The position numbers were made by a program, and so were the translations under genes. The notes beneath the pieces are model-generated. The model worked only from the letters and a program-made list of their open reading frames with translations. It searched no databases and was not told where the DNA came from. DNA of 64,000 nt from Pseudomonas putida (GTDB taxonomy: Bacteria > Pseudomonadota > Gammaproteobacteria > Pseudomonadales > Pseudomonadaceae). Below, piece after piece: positions 1-13,640 of the stretch. The stretch covers positions 102,873 to 166,872 of the forward strand of contig NZ_JANHLK010000015.1 of NCBI RefSeq assembly GCF_028682635.1, read 5' to 3'. Position 1 is the stretch's first letter, and each line of letters opens with the position of its first letter.

Positions 1-264
1 GATCTTGCCATCGACCGGCCCTTGCAGAGGCGCGCCGCCAACACCTGCAGGAAAACCCTTGAAGGTTTCACCGACACTTTGAGGTTCGTATTGGGCGCCA
101 CCGCAATTGGTATTCACGCCTTTTTGGCAAAGCAGTGCACGGGAAGGCGGTACTTCCAGATAGCCATGCGCGGAAACACTTTGTGACGCCAACATTGCCG
201 ATAACAGGATCATTGAAGAAGTGCAGGCGGCCGATGCACTTCCCTTGTAGTTAGTATTTTTCAT
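1..264 (-). CDS. AA10 lytic polysaccharide monooxygenase (chitin-binding), N-terminal part
   Basis: Partial gene running off the left edge; only the first 88 codons are present. The product starts with a signal peptide of about 32 residues ending in VSA, followed by mature HGYLEVPPSR. A histidine exposed as residue 1 after signal cleavage is the copper-brace hallmark of lytic polysaccharide monooxygenases. The following CGGAQYEPQSVGE, GFP and GP-DGKI segments follow Serratia CBP21 closely. Such enzymes are exported and oxidatively cleave chitin or cellulose. The second copper histidine lies outside the window. The start is the ATG at 264; its ribosome-binding site is weak (TTGG directly upstream). 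The gene stands alone, separated from hemE by about 290 bases. Confidence 0.88.
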   Translation of the reverse strand, partial: MKNTNYKGSASAACTSSMILLSAMLASQSVSAHGYLEVPPSRALLCQKGVNTNCGGAQYEPQSVGETFKGFPAGVGGAPLQGPVDGKI

Positions 265-500
265 CCAATAAATTCCAGACTGCTTATCGAAGATCAGGGC
301 GCGTATTGCTTGCGCCGTTAAATGCAATTGAGCTCAACAATGGTGAGCACTGATCTGTAAATCTACTTGGATGAAAGCGATTTATATGTAGGGAAAATCG
401 CTACTTACACGAGGACTTTTCCATTTAATTGTTTATCTGACACAAAATGAAAAAAATCTTACAAGAGGCAACCATTAGATTGGAGAGAAAAACTTAGTAT
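265..500. other. AT-rich intergenic region upstream of the LPMO gene
   Basis: This stretch between the LPMO start and the hemE terminator is clearly AT-richer than its surroundings. It should carry the LPMO promoter (minus strand), but no -35/-10 pair stands out. No coding potential with GC-rich codon use is visible. Confidence 0.4.
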
Positions 501-534
501 AAAAAAGCCCGCCCGGCACCAGGCCGGACGGGCT
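501..534 (-). terminator. Rho-independent terminator of hemE
   Basis: Read on the minus strand, an AGCCCGTCCGGCC arm pairs with GGTGCCGGGCGGGCT and is followed by six T residues. It lies about 20 bases beyond the hemE stop codon. Confidence 0.85.
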
Positions 535-553
535 ATATACAATTTGAACGCAA

Positions 554-1621
554 TTATTCGTGATACTGCGCCGACAACTCATGCACCGCGCGCAGGAAGG
601 CGCCGGCATGTTCCGGATCGACTTCCGGGGTGATCCCATGGCCGAGGTTGAACACGTGGCCGCTGCCCTTGCCGTAGCTGGCGAGGATGCGTCCGACTTC
701 GGCGCGGATCGCTTCCGGCTTGGCGTAAAGCACGGTTGGGTCCATGTTGCCTTGCAGGGCAACTTTGCTGCCGACACGTTCACGGGCGCTGCCGATGTCG
801 CAGGTCCAGTCCAGGCCCAGTGCATCCGCGCCAGCGTCGGCGATGCTTTCGAGCCACAGGCCACCATTCTTGGTGAACAGGATGACCGGCACCTTGCGGC
901 CTTCGTGCTCGCGGATCAGGCCGCTGACGATTTTCTTCATGTAGGCCAGGGAGAATTCCTGGTACGCCGCCGCCGAGAGGCTGCCACCCCAGCTGTCGAA
1001 GATCTGCACCGCTTGCGCACCGGCCATGATCTGGCCGTTGAGGTAGCTGGTGACGGTCTGCGCGAGCTTGTCCAGCAGCAGGTGCAAGGCTTGCGGGTTG
1101 TCGTAGAGCATGGTTTTGGTCTTGCGGTAGTCTTTCGACGAGCCGCCTTCGACCATGTAGGTGGCCAGGGTCCACGGGCTGCCGGAGAAGCCGATCAGCG
1201 GCACGCGGCCGTTCAGTTCGCGGCGGATGGTGCTGACCGCGTCCATCACATAGCCCAGGTCCTTGTGCGGATCAGGAATCGGCAGGGCCTCGATGTCGGC
1301 CAAGGTGCTGACGACTTTCCTGAAGCGCGGACCTTCGCCGGTTTCAAAGTACAGGCCTTGGCCCATGGCATCGGGAATGGTCAGGATGTCGGAGAACAGG
1401 ATCGCCGCGTCCAGCTGCGGATAGCGGTCGAGCGGTTGCATCGTGACTTCGCAAGCGAACGCCGGGTTCATGCACAGGCTCATGAAATCGCCGGCCTTGG
1501 CACGGCTGGCGCGGTATTCAGGCAGGTAGCGACCGGCCTGACGCATCATCCACACGGGGGTGACGTCTACGGGTTGCTTGAGCAGGGCGCGCAGGAAACG
1601 GTCGTTCTTCAGGGCAGTCAT
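554..1621 (-). CDS. hemE: Uroporphyrinogen decarboxylase
   Basis: Cytoplasmic enzyme that removes the four acetate carboxyl groups of uroporphyrinogen III to give coproporphyrinogen III in haem synthesis. The 355-residue product is full length for the family. It shows the N-terminal signature PVWMMRQAGRYLPEYR (about residues 21-36), the FSDILT segment, the GFSGSPWTLATYMVEG motif and the C-terminal NLGHGI motif. It is followed by a strong terminator and separated from gltD by a REP element, so it is probably a single-gene unit downstream of the gltBD region, an arrangement I know from other pseudomonads. Confidence 0.98.
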   Translation of the reverse strand: MTALKNDRFLRALLKQPVDVTPVWMMRQAGRYLPEYRASRAKAGDFMSLCMNPAFACEVTMQPLDRYPQLDAAILFSDILTIPDAMGQGLYFETGEGPRFRKVVSTLADIEALPIPDPHKDLGYVMDAVSTIRRELNGRVPLIGFSGSPWTLATYMVEGGSSKDYRKTKTMLYDNPQALHLLLDKLAQTVTSYLNGQIMAGAQAVQIFDSWGGSLSAAAYQEFSLAYMKKIVSGLIREHEGRKVPVILFTKNGGLWLESIADAGADALGLDWTCDIGSARERVGSKVALQGNMDPTVLYAKPEAIRAEVGRILASYGKGSGHVFNLGHGITPEVDPEHAGAFLRAVHELSAQYHE

Positions 1622-1752
1622 GTCGGCATCCGGAAAAAAAGTGCGGGCATTTTCTCAGAGCCGGACGTAAAAGGCACGGATGCAGGTCAGCCTTTTGTCT
1701 ATCGGGTCAATTTGTCGCGCTGAAATGCAGGCTTTGCAGCACCCCAAAACAC

Positions 1753-1840
1753 TGTGGGAGCTGGCCTGCCGGCAATGCAGACACCTCGGTTTGTCAGATA
1801 AACCGAGGTGCCTGCATCGCCGGCAGGCCAGCTCCCACAG
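1753..1840. repeat. REP inverted pair (REPIN), tgtgggagc type
   Basis: A REP unit (tgtgggagctggcctgccggc) is followed about 30 bases later by its reverse complement ending in ctcccaca. The spacer is itself palindromic (caccucggt-type arms: acacctcggttt / aaaccgaggtg), so the whole 88 bases can fold into one long cruciform. It fills the gap between hemE and gltD. Confidence 0.85.
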
Positions 1841-1867
1841 GTATTGCATTCCAGGATTGGAAGTTGA

Positions 1868-3286
1868 TCAGACGCCCAGGTAATCCAGAATCCCTTCAGC
1901 CGCATTACGGCCTTCGAAGATCGCCGTCACCACCAGGTCGGAACCGCGCACCATATCGCCACCGGCGAAGATTTTCGGGTTGCTGGTCTGGTGCTTGTAC
2001 TGGCCTTGTTCCGGAGCGACGACGCGGCCCTGACTGTCGGTCTGGATGCTGAACTGCTCGAACCACGGCGCCGGGCTTGGGCGGAAACCGAAGGCGATGA
2101 CCACGGCGTCGGCCGGGATGATCTCTTCGGAGCCCGGGATCGGCTCGGGGCTGCGACGGCCACGGGCGTCCGGTTCGCCGAGACGGGTCTCGACCACTTT
2201 CACGCCTTCGACCTTGTCTTCGCCAACGATGGCGATCGGCTGGCGGTTGTAGAGGAATTTCACGCCTTCTTCCTTGGCGTTCTTCACCTCTTTGCGCGAG
2301 CCCGGCATGTTCGCTTCGTCACGACGATAGGCGCAGGTCACCGATTTGGCGCCCTGGCGGATCGAGGTTCGGTTGCAGTCCATCGCCGTGTCGCCACCGC
2401 CCAGTACCACGACCTTCTTGCCTTTCATGTCGACGAAATCTTCCGGCGACTTTTCAAAGCCCAGGTTGCGGTTGACGTTGGCGATCAGGAAGTCCAGCGC
2501 GTCGTACACGCCCGGCAGGTCTTCACCGGCGAAGCCGCCCTTCATGTAGGTGTAGGTGCCCATGCCCATGAATACGGCATCGTATTCTTCGAGCAGTTGC
2601 TCCATGGTCACGTCCTTGCCCACCTCGGTGTTGAGGCGGAACTGGATGCCCATGCCAGTGAAGACTTCGCGGCGATTGCTCAGCACGGTCTTTTCCAGCT
2701 TGAACTCGGGGATGCCGAAGGTCAGCAGACCGCCGATTTCCGGGTTCTTGTCGAACACCACCGGAGTCACGCCGCCGCGCACCAGCACGTCGGCACAGCC
2801 CAGGCCCGCCGGGCCCGCACCGATGATCGCGACACGCTTGCCGGTCGGCTTGACCTTGGACATGTCCGGGCGCCAGCCCATGGCGAACGCGGTGTCGGTG
2901 ATGTACTTCTCCACCGAACCGATGGTCACCGCGCCGAAGCCGTCGTTGAGGGTGCAGGCACCCTCGCACAGACGGTCCTGCGGGCACACCCGGCCGCAGA
3001 CTTCCGGCAGGGTATTGGTCTGGTGCGACAGTTCGGCGGCCTGGAGGATGTTGCCCTCGGCCACCAGCTTCAGCCAGTTGGGAATGAAGTTGTGCACCGG
3101 GCACTTCCATTCGCAATACGGGTTACCGCAACCCAGGCAGCGGTGGGCCTGGTCGGCCGACTGCTGGGGTTTGAACGGTTCGTAGATTTCCACGAACTCT
3201 TTCTTGCGTTGACGCAACAGTTTCTTCTTCGGATCCTTGCGCCCGACCTCGATGAATTGGAAGTCGTTGCTGAGTCGTTCGCCCAT
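1868..3286 (-). CDS. gltD: Glutamate synthase (NADPH) small subunit
   Basis: Small FAD and Fe-S subunit of GOGAT; it takes electrons from NADPH and passes them to GltB for reductive transfer of glutamine amide nitrogen to 2-oxoglutarate. The N-terminal ferredoxin-like region has Cys clusters CLGCGNPYCEWKCP and CGRVCPQDRLCEGAC (about residues 50-105). An FAD-binding GAGPAGLGCADVL and an NADPH-binding VLGGGDTAMDC dinucleotide fold follow. I chose the ATG at 3286 (472 residues, MGERLSN) over the TTG two codons upstream because the AGAGG ribosome-binding site is 8 bases from the ATG and only 2 from the TTG. It lies downstream of gltB in the same direction. Confidence 0.97.
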   Translation of the reverse strand: MGERLSNDFQFIEVGRKDPKKKLLRQRKKEFVEIYEPFKPQQSADQAHRCLGCGNPYCEWKCPVHNFIPNWLKLVAEGNILQAAELSHQTNTLPEVCGRVCPQDRLCEGACTLNDGFGAVTIGSVEKYITDTAFAMGWRPDMSKVKPTGKRVAIIGAGPAGLGCADVLVRGGVTPVVFDKNPEIGGLLTFGIPEFKLEKTVLSNRREVFTGMGIQFRLNTEVGKDVTMEQLLEEYDAVFMGMGTYTYMKGGFAGEDLPGVYDALDFLIANVNRNLGFEKSPEDFVDMKGKKVVVLGGGDTAMDCNRTSIRQGAKSVTCAYRRDEANMPGSRKEVKNAKEEGVKFLYNRQPIAIVGEDKVEGVKVVETRLGEPDARGRRSPEPIPGSEEIIPADAVVIAFGFRPSPAPWFEQFSIQTDSQGRVVAPEQGQYKHQTSNPKIFAGGDMVRGSDLVVTAIFEGRNAAEGILDYLGV

Positions 3287-3306
3287 CTTCAAAACCTCTT
3301 ACACGA

Positions 3307-3407
3307 CAGCTTCAAGCTCTAAGCTTCAAGCTGCAAGACAATCACGGTGGCAGGCACAACGCGCACTGCTGTTAACTTGCGGCTTGAAGCTTGCCGCTTG
3401 CTGCTGC
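3307..3407. repeat. Inverted agcttcaagct-type repeat between gltB and gltD
   Basis: The left part (cagcttcaagctctaagctt, then caagctgcaag) is roughly the reverse complement of the right part (cttgcggcttgaagcttgcc). It differs from the REP family elsewhere in the window and resembles the repeat at 39295-39442. It occupies nearly the whole gltB-gltD gap and would form an extended stem in the gltBD transcript. Confidence 0.65.
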
Positions 3408-3412
3408 GTCGT

Positions 3413-7858
<4,446 letters not shown>

Positions 7859-8207
7859 AGACACTTTCTCACCAGGCTGCCTCTTGTCGAGGCAAATTTC
7901 TTTTCAATTCAACCACTTACCATCCGCGCCGAACGTACGCCAGCTTTGCGGGGGCAAAAGGGAGGTCATTGTACACACCGACACTTGGCCTCACAAATTT
8001 GGCGACGAAATGTCGCAAATCTATGTCGCATTTGTGAAAGGTTTAAAGCGATCCGCTGTGCTAGTCAAAACTTTTTTAATTTTGACCGCAACGACTCAAA
8101 GACTACTGTGACGCAGACACCACAAGGCACGCGGCCTGTAGAGGCGGCATGCCGTGCAGAAATATTGAGGTGCTTGGAGAGGCGGCCTGGGTAAGGCCGC
8201 CGAATCT
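7859..8207. other. Intergenic region between the DamX-like gene and gltB
   Basis: About 350 bases holding the expected gltB promoter on the minus strand. Visible structures are a gcgac-aaat-gtcgc dyad near 8000-8016, a direct repeat of atgtcgca near 8009 and 8023, and a GC-rich hairpin (ggcggcc / ggccgcc, 8181-8201) lacking a T-tract just after the DamX-like stop. No gene is supported here. Confidence 0.4.
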
Positions 8208-9797
8208 TCAGCGAGCTGTTGCCAGTTCCTGTTGGACGCTGGCGACAGAGCGTGGCCAAGGTTTACCAGCCTGAACCTTCGCTGGCAAGGCCTTGATGGC
8301 GGAAACGGCTGCATCACGATTGGCGAAACTGCCGTAGGTGATCACGTAGAGCGGTTTGCCGTTGAGGACTTTCTTGAAGTAACGGTACTCGCCGCCCTGC
8401 TCCTTGACGAAGCTTTGCGCGGCCGTTTCGGAGCTGGTGCCGAGGATCTGCACCACGTAGTTACCCGGCGCTTGACCTGTGTACCAGGTGCCACCGGCTG
8501 CCTTGGCGACGGTCGCTGGTTTCTCGGCCGGTTTGGCGGCAGCGGCGGCTGGCTTGGCCGGCGCTGGGGCCGGAGCAGGCTTGGCAGCCGGTGCTGGCGC
8601 TGGCTTGGCGGTAGCGACCTGGGTCGGCGCTGGCGTCGGCTTGGCGGTTGGCGTTGGCGCAGGACCGGCCGGAACGCCTGCTGGCGGTGCAATGGTGGTC
8701 ACGGTCGGCGGTGTCGCGCTGGAACCCTCGACCGGCACGCCGTCATCGCCCTCGGTGATGCCACCCGCCGCTTCGGCCAGCGGCTCACGCATGACCGGTT
8801 GCGAATTGCCGACCAACGGCAATGGCGTTGGCTGCGTGTTGCCGGCGAATTCAACGGCCGGAGCACCACCCGCTTGTGGCGAACCCTGGCCGAGCGGCAG
8901 TTGCGCCTGTTCGTTGGCAGGCGCCCCCGTGGTCGGTGCTTTGCTGCGACCCGGCATCAACCAGGCGGCAGCTACCGCGACCACAACGACGGCGGAAATC
9001 GCCAATACGTGTTTCTTCGGCATATTGAACCCCATACTTGGACGCTTAACCGCGGAGCGGCTGGCAATCATGGCTTCGATCATCGCATCGCGGGCAACCT
9101 GGTTGATGTTGCCAGGCCAACCCTCGGAGCTTTCGTGAATATCAGAGATCTGATTTGCGGTGAAAAGTTCGATACCCCGGCCAGCGCCTTCGAGCCGCTG
9201 GTCGAGGTATTCGCGGGTTTCCTCTTCGGTGTAAGGCTGCAGCTCGATGACGTGGAAGCGCTCTTCCTCGAGTTGCAAAGCCTCGAGCTGGGCGATCATC
9301 GACGACTCGCCGAACAGGAACACATGTGGACGGCCTTCCGGCGCACCCGCGGCCAGGGCCATCAAGGCTTCGAGCGCGGACACGTCGAGCTGCTCGGCAT
9401 CATCGACCAGCAGATAGACTTCCTGCCCGGTGAGAGCCAGCTGCACCACCTGTTTGAGGATTGCACCGATCTCGGCCTGGGCAACGTTCAGTGCCTGGGC
9501 GACCTGGTGCAACAGGCCAGCCGAATCACCGGCACCACGGGCGGAAACCACCACGCTCTGCACGGTCTGCTTGTTGGTGCTGGCCACCAGGGCCTGACGC
9601 AGCAGGGTCTTGCCGCTGCCATGTGGACCTGTAACCACCAATAGCAACTGGCTATACCTCGCCAGATGGTGCAACTGCCCCAGCACCGGCTTGCGCTGGG
9701 CTGGGAAAAATTTGAAGCCAGGAACCCGTGGAGCAAAAGGGTCATGACTCAACTGGTAGTGGCCGAGGAAAGCCTCGTCGGCATGCAAACTAGTCAT
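8208..9797 (-). CDS. damX: DamX-like AAA ATPase with C-terminal SPOR domain
   Basis: The 529-residue product has an N-terminal GspA/ExeA-like AAA module with Walker A GPHGSGKT (residues 57-64) and Walker B VYLLVDDAEQ. One transmembrane segment follows (about 258-280, HVLAISAVVVVAVAAAWLMP). Then comes a Pro/Ala-rich linker of about 170 residues and a C-terminal SPOR domain (YVVQILGTSSETAAQSFV to about residue 520). SPOR domains bind denuded septal peptidoglycan, so a role in cell division is likely. It starts 10 bases after aroB, the same aroK-aroB-damX order as in E. coli, although E. coli DamX lacks a clear ATPase module. The symbol rests on synteny and the SPOR domain. Confidence 0.85.
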   Translation of the reverse strand: MTSLHADEAFLGHYQLSHDPFAPRVPGFKFFPAQRKPVLGQLHHLARYSQLLLVVTGPHGSGKTLLRQALVASTNKQTVQSVVVSARGAGDSAGLLHQVAQALNVAQAEIGAILKQVVQLALTGQEVYLLVDDAEQLDVSALEALMALAAGAPEGRPHVFLFGESSMIAQLEALQLEEERFHVIELQPYTEEETREYLDQRLEGAGRGIELFTANQISDIHESSEGWPGNINQVARDAMIEAMIASRSAVKRPSMGFNMPKKHVLAISAVVVVAVAAAWLMPGRSKAPTTGAPANEQAQLPLGQGSPQAGGAPAVEFAGNTQPTPLPLVGNSQPVMREPLAEAAGGITEGDDGVPVEGSSATPPTVTTIAPPAGVPAGPAPTPTAKPTPAPTQVATAKPAPAPAAKPAPAPAPAKPAAAAAKPAEKPATVAKAAGGTWYTGQAPGNYVVQILGTSSETAAQSFVKEQGGEYRYFKKVLNGKPLYVITYGSFANRDAAVSAIKALPAKVQAGKPWPRSVASVQQELATAR

Positions 9798-9807
9798 CGC
9801 GTTCTTA

Positions 9808-10908
9808 TTAACCTTTAAGCTGAGCCAGGGCGCGGTAATCCGCTCCCAGCGTGGCCTGTAGAACCTCTTTCGGATAATCGTCGGTCACCACCGCTTCGCC
9901 CATGTGGCGCAGCAGCACCAGGCGCAAACGACCGTCGATCACTTTCTTGTCAATTGCCATGTGTTCGAGAAAATCAGCTTCCGTCATTTCTTCCGGCGGG
10001 ATGACCGGCAGGCCGGCGCGCTGGAACAGGCGAATGCCGCGATCGCGTTCCTGTTCGGTGATCCATCCCAGGCGCGCGGACATTTCCAGAGCCATTACAG
10101 TGCCAGCAGCCACTGCCTCTCCATGCAACCAGACACCATAGCCCATATGGGTTTCGATGGCGTGACCGAAGGTGTGACCCAGGTTGAGCGTTGCCCGCAC
10201 GCCGGTCTCCTTCTCGTCGGCGCCGACCACGGCCGCCTTGGCCGCACAGGAGCGCTCGATGGCATAGGTCAGGGCTTGCTGATCCAGATTGCGCAGGCGG
10301 TCGACGTTTTCTTCGAGCCAGGTGAGGAACGGCTCGTCGCAAATCAGCCCGTACTTGATGACTTCGGCCAGGCCGGCGGACAGCTCGCGTGCCGGCAGGG
10401 TATTGAGGGAGGCGGTGTCGATCAGTACGACGTTCGGCTGATAGAAGGCACCGACCATGTTCTTGCCCAGCGGATGGTTGATCCCGGTCTTGCCACCCAC
10501 CGAAGAGTCGACCTGGGACAGCAGCGTGGTCGGAACCTGGATGAAGTCGACACCGCGCTGGTAGCAAGCCGCCGCGAAACCGGCCATGTCGCCAATCACG
10601 CCGCCACCCAAGGCGATCACCGTGGTGCGTCGATCATGCCGCGCGGTCAGCAGGCCATCGAAGATCAGCTGCAGGGTTTCCCAGGTCTTGAAGGCTTCGC
10701 CGTCGGGCAGCACCACGGAAATCACCGAGAACTGCGCAAGGCTGCGGGTCAGACGTTCAAGGTAGAGCGGCGCGACGGTTTCATTGGAAATGATCGCCAC
10801 TTGCCGTCCGCGAATATGCGGGGCCAGCAGCTCGGGCTGGTCCAACAAACCTTCGCCAATATGAATCGGGTAGCTGCGCTCGCCTAGATCGACCTTGAGT
10901 GTCTGCAT
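9808..10908 (-). CDS. aroB: 3-dehydroquinate synthase
   Basis: Cytoplasmic NAD- and metal-dependent enzyme that converts DAHP to 3-dehydroquinate, step two of the shikimate pathway. The 366-residue product shows the NAD-binding ALGGGVIGDMAGFAAACYQRG segment, the GKTGINHPLGKN active-site motif and the metal ligands in NLGHTFGHAIE and WLHGEAVAAG. It lies between aroK and the damX-like gene and is probably cotranscribed with them. The 150 bases before it hold no other gene. Confidence 0.98.
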   Translation of the reverse strand: MQTLKVDLGERSYPIHIGEGLLDQPELLAPHIRGRQVAIISNETVAPLYLERLTRSLAQFSVISVVLPDGEAFKTWETLQLIFDGLLTARHDRRTTVIALGGGVIGDMAGFAAACYQRGVDFIQVPTTLLSQVDSSVGGKTGINHPLGKNMVGAFYQPNVVLIDTASLNTLPARELSAGLAEVIKYGLICDEPFLTWLEENVDRLRNLDQQALTYAIERSCAAKAAVVGADEKETGVRATLNLGHTFGHAIETHMGYGVWLHGEAVAAGTVMALEMSARLGWITEQERDRGIRLFQRAGLPVIPPEEMTEADFLEHMAIDKKVIDGRLRLVLLRHMGEAVVTDDYPKEVLQATLGADYRALAQLKG

Positions 10909-11058
10909 GTGTCCCCACAGTGAAGATGGAATCAGGCAACCTGCCTTGAGTTAACGAATGTCTACGGCCACTGTTGTGTGACGCCGTTCGTCGGCCGTTC
11001 GCCACAACCTTGAGCGGTCATGGCTGGACGCCGAGGATAGCGCATTTCGGGCGGCGCT

Positions 11059-11577
11059 TTAACGGGGCGGCAATTGCTGCAGACGCTCCAGGATATCGAG
11101 CACGACCATTCGCGGCGGTCGTTCATCCGTTTCCACCACCAGATCGGCAATTTCCCGATACAGGGGGTCACGGATCGCCAACAGATCCCTCAGGGTCTTG
11201 GCCGGATCGGCCGTGCGCAGCAATGGCCGATTGCGGTCGCGGGACGTGCGGCCGACCTGCTGCTCGACAGAGGCATGCAGGTAGACCACCCGTCCGCCGG
11301 CGCGCAGCGCCCGACGATTGGCTTCGCGCATGACTGCCCCGCCGCCGGTCGCCAGCACCACGCCGTCGTAATCGCACAGCTCGGCGATCATTGCCTGCTC
11401 GCGCTCACGAAAGCCCGGTTCGCCTTCCTTGTCGAAGATCCATGGGATATTGGCGCCCGTGCGTAATTCAATTTCCTTATCGGAATCTTTGAATGGCAAG
11501 CGCAACTCTTTGGCCAGCAATCGGCCGATGGTGCTTTTTCCAGCCCCCATCGGTCCTACAAGTATCAAATTTCGCAC
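11059..11577 (-). CDS. aroK: Shikimate kinase
   Basis: Phosphorylates shikimate at the 3-hydroxyl using ATP. The 172-residue product begins MRNLILVGPMGAGKST, with a P-loop at about residues 8-16. The shikimate-binding DSDKEIE and the GGGAVMR segments follow, and the lid Arg lies in DRNRPLLRT. It uses a GTG start only 4 bases after the pilQ stop, so it is probably read through from the pil operon. Confidence 0.97.
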   Translation of the reverse strand: MRNLILVGPMGAGKSTIGRLLAKELRLPFKDSDKEIELRTGANIPWIFDKEGEPGFREREQAMIAELCDYDGVVLATGGGAVMREANRRALRAGGRVVYLHASVEQQVGRTSRDRNRPLLRTADPAKTLRDLLAIRDPLYREIADLVVETDERPPRMVVLDILERLQQLPPR

Positions 11578-11581
11578 AGAA

Positions 11582-13627
11582 TCAACGACTCACAGCAATC
11601 GCCTGGTTATTCATGATACGCGGAGTGAGAAACACCAACAGCTCGGATTTTTTCTCCGAAACCACGTCGCGCCGGAAAAGGCGGCCAAGATACGGCACAT
11701 CGCCAAGAAATGGCACCTTATCTACAACCTTGCTCTGAGTATTTGAGAAAACACCGCCAATGACGATGGTCTCGCCATCGTTGACCAGGACCTTGGCGTT
11801 GACCTCGTTTTTCTTGATCGGCGGCACGTCCTGGACCTTGTTCAGGTAGTCCGGCTCATCCTTGGTGACCTTGACCTCCATGATGATCCGGTTGTCCGGC
11901 GTGATCTGCGGCGTCACCTCCAGCGACAGCGACGCCTCCTTGAACGAGACCGAGGTTGCGCCGCTGGAGCTGGCTTCCTGGTAGGGAATCTCGGTGCCCT
12001 TGAGGATCTTCGCGGTCTCCTTGTCGGAGGTGACCACCTTGGGTTGCGAGACGATTTCGCCGTTACCGGTCTTTTCCATGGCCGTCAATTCAAGGTCCAG
12101 CAAGACGTTGTCGGTGATGAAGGCAATGCCAATGCCCGACGTATTGTTGGCGACCCCCAGGTCGACGAACGGCGAGCTGGCGCTGCTGTCGTTGGCGCCG
12201 TTACCGACACCGGAGGCATTCCAGTTGCCTTTCTTGATCGCGCCACCCCAGCGCACGCCAAGGCTCTTGTCGTAGTCGACGTTGGCTTCGACGATGCGCG
12301 CCTCGATCATCACCTGACGCACCGGGATATCCAGCTGCGCAACGATTCGCCGCAGTTCGTCGAGACGGTCCTGGGTCTGGTAGGCAATGATGTTGTTGGT
12401 GCGCTCATCGACGGTGATCGATCCCCGTTCGTCGGCTTTCGCCTCGGCACTGGTCACCGACTGGAACAGTTTGGCGATATCGGCCGCCTTGGCGTAATTG
12501 ACCTGCAAAAGCTCCCGACGCAGCGGCGCCAGGTCGGCAATCTGCTTCTGCGACTCCAGCTCCTGACGTTCACGGGCCGCAATTTCGTCGGCTGGCGCGA
12601 CGAGCAGCACATTACCCACCTTGCGCTTGTCCAGGCCCTTGGTTTTCAGCACCAGGTCCAGTGCCTGGTCCCAGGGTACATTTTGCAGGCGCAGGGTAAT
12701 GCCCCCCTGCACCGTGTCACTGGCGACCAGATTGAGGTTGGTGAAATCGGCGATCAGTTGCAGCACTGAGCGCACGTCGATGTCCTGGAAATTCAGCGAG
12801 AGCTTTTCACCGGTGTAGGCATTGCGGTCGGCGTTGCGCTTTTGCAGGTCGTCGACCGTCATCGGGCGGACGCTGACGGTCAGCTTGTTGTCGGTCTGAT
12901 AGGTTGAGTAATCGAAGGCGCCGCCGGGTTCAATGGTGATCGTCGCCTTATCCCCGCTGGCACTGGCATTGACGAACTGAACCGGGGTGGCGAAATCCTT
13001 GACGTCCAGGCGTACGCGCAATGGCTCGGGCAATCGGGTCCTGGCAAATCCGAGAATGATCTTGCCTTCGCGTTCCTGAATATCCGGTGCAATGGACGGG
13101 TCCGACAGATCAATCACGACATTGCCTTCGCCCTGGGTACCACGCTGGAAATCCACTGCACGAATGGCCTTGCTCGCCGGCGCAACCGCGCGCTTGGGCG
13201 CCGGAACCGGGACGGCGGTAGCGGCCGCCCGCGGGGTCGGGCTTTTGCCACCCTGCCCGACCACGACAAAGAGGCTGTTGCCTTCGACCCGGAAGTCATA
13301 GGGGCTCAACTGGTTCAGATTGATGATCAGCCGCGCACGGTCCTTGGCCTCTACCACCGTCGCGCTGCGGGCATTGCCATTGCCCAGGTCGCGAGTCTTG
13401 CTCGCCAGCTGACTGACCACGCCGGGAAGATCCAGGGCAATCCTGGCGGGAGATTCCGTGGTGTAGCCACGGGGCGCCGGGGGTGGCTCGTCGAACACCA
13501 GCTTCAACTCGACGCGATCTCCCGGCAACGCGGCGACATCCAGCGTCTTGAGGGTGGCCGCTTGTACCATCGGCGACAGCAACGCTATCCATAGCGATAC
13601 TCCGAGGGCGGAGAAAATCCTGTTCAT
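11582..13627 (-). CDS. pilQ: Type IV pilus secretin PilQ
   Basis: Outer-membrane secretin through which the type IV pilus leaves the cell. The 681-residue product has a signal peptide ending near VQA (residue 23) and an AMIN domain region with peptidoglycan-binding character (about 25-120, with a second AMIN-like region to about 250). A secretin/TonB short N-terminal domain (SLNFQDIDVRSVLQLIADFT) comes next. The C-terminal secretin domain carries VDERTNNIIAYQT, VRQVMIEARIVEA and the terminal VPFLGDVPYLGRLFR signature. It is the last gene of pilMNOPQ. Confidence 0.97.
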   Translation of the reverse strand: MNRIFSALGVSLWIALLSPMVQAATLKTLDVAALPGDRVELKLVFDEPPPAPRGYTTESPARIALDLPGVVSQLASKTRDLGNGNARSATVVEAKDRARLIINLNQLSPYDFRVEGNSLFVVVGQGGKSPTPRAAATAVPVPAPKRAVAPASKAIRAVDFQRGTQGEGNVVIDLSDPSIAPDIQEREGKIILGFARTRLPEPLRVRLDVKDFATPVQFVNASASGDKATITIEPGGAFDYSTYQTDNKLTVSVRPMTVDDLQKRNADRNAYTGEKLSLNFQDIDVRSVLQLIADFTNLNLVASDTVQGGITLRLQNVPWDQALDLVLKTKGLDKRKVGNVLLVAPADEIAARERQELESQKQIADLAPLRRELLQVNYAKAADIAKLFQSVTSAEAKADERGSITVDERTNNIIAYQTQDRLDELRRIVAQLDIPVRQVMIEARIVEANVDYDKSLGVRWGGAIKKGNWNASGVGNGANDSSASSPFVDLGVANNTSGIGIAFITDNVLLDLELTAMEKTGNGEIVSQPKVVTSDKETAKILKGTEIPYQEASSSGATSVSFKEASLSLEVTPQITPDNRIIMEVKVTKDEPDYLNKVQDVPPIKKNEVNAKVLVNDGETIVIGGVFSNTQSKVVDKVPFLGDVPYLGRLFRRDVVSEKKSELLVFLTPRIMNNQAIAVSR

Positions 13628-13640
13628 CGTACGGGTTCCA

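Noticed and set aside
8181..8201. GC hairpin after the DamX-like gene as a Rho-independent terminator
   Set aside because: A ggcggcc/ggccgcc stem is present but there is no T-tract on the minus strand and it nearly abuts the stop codon.
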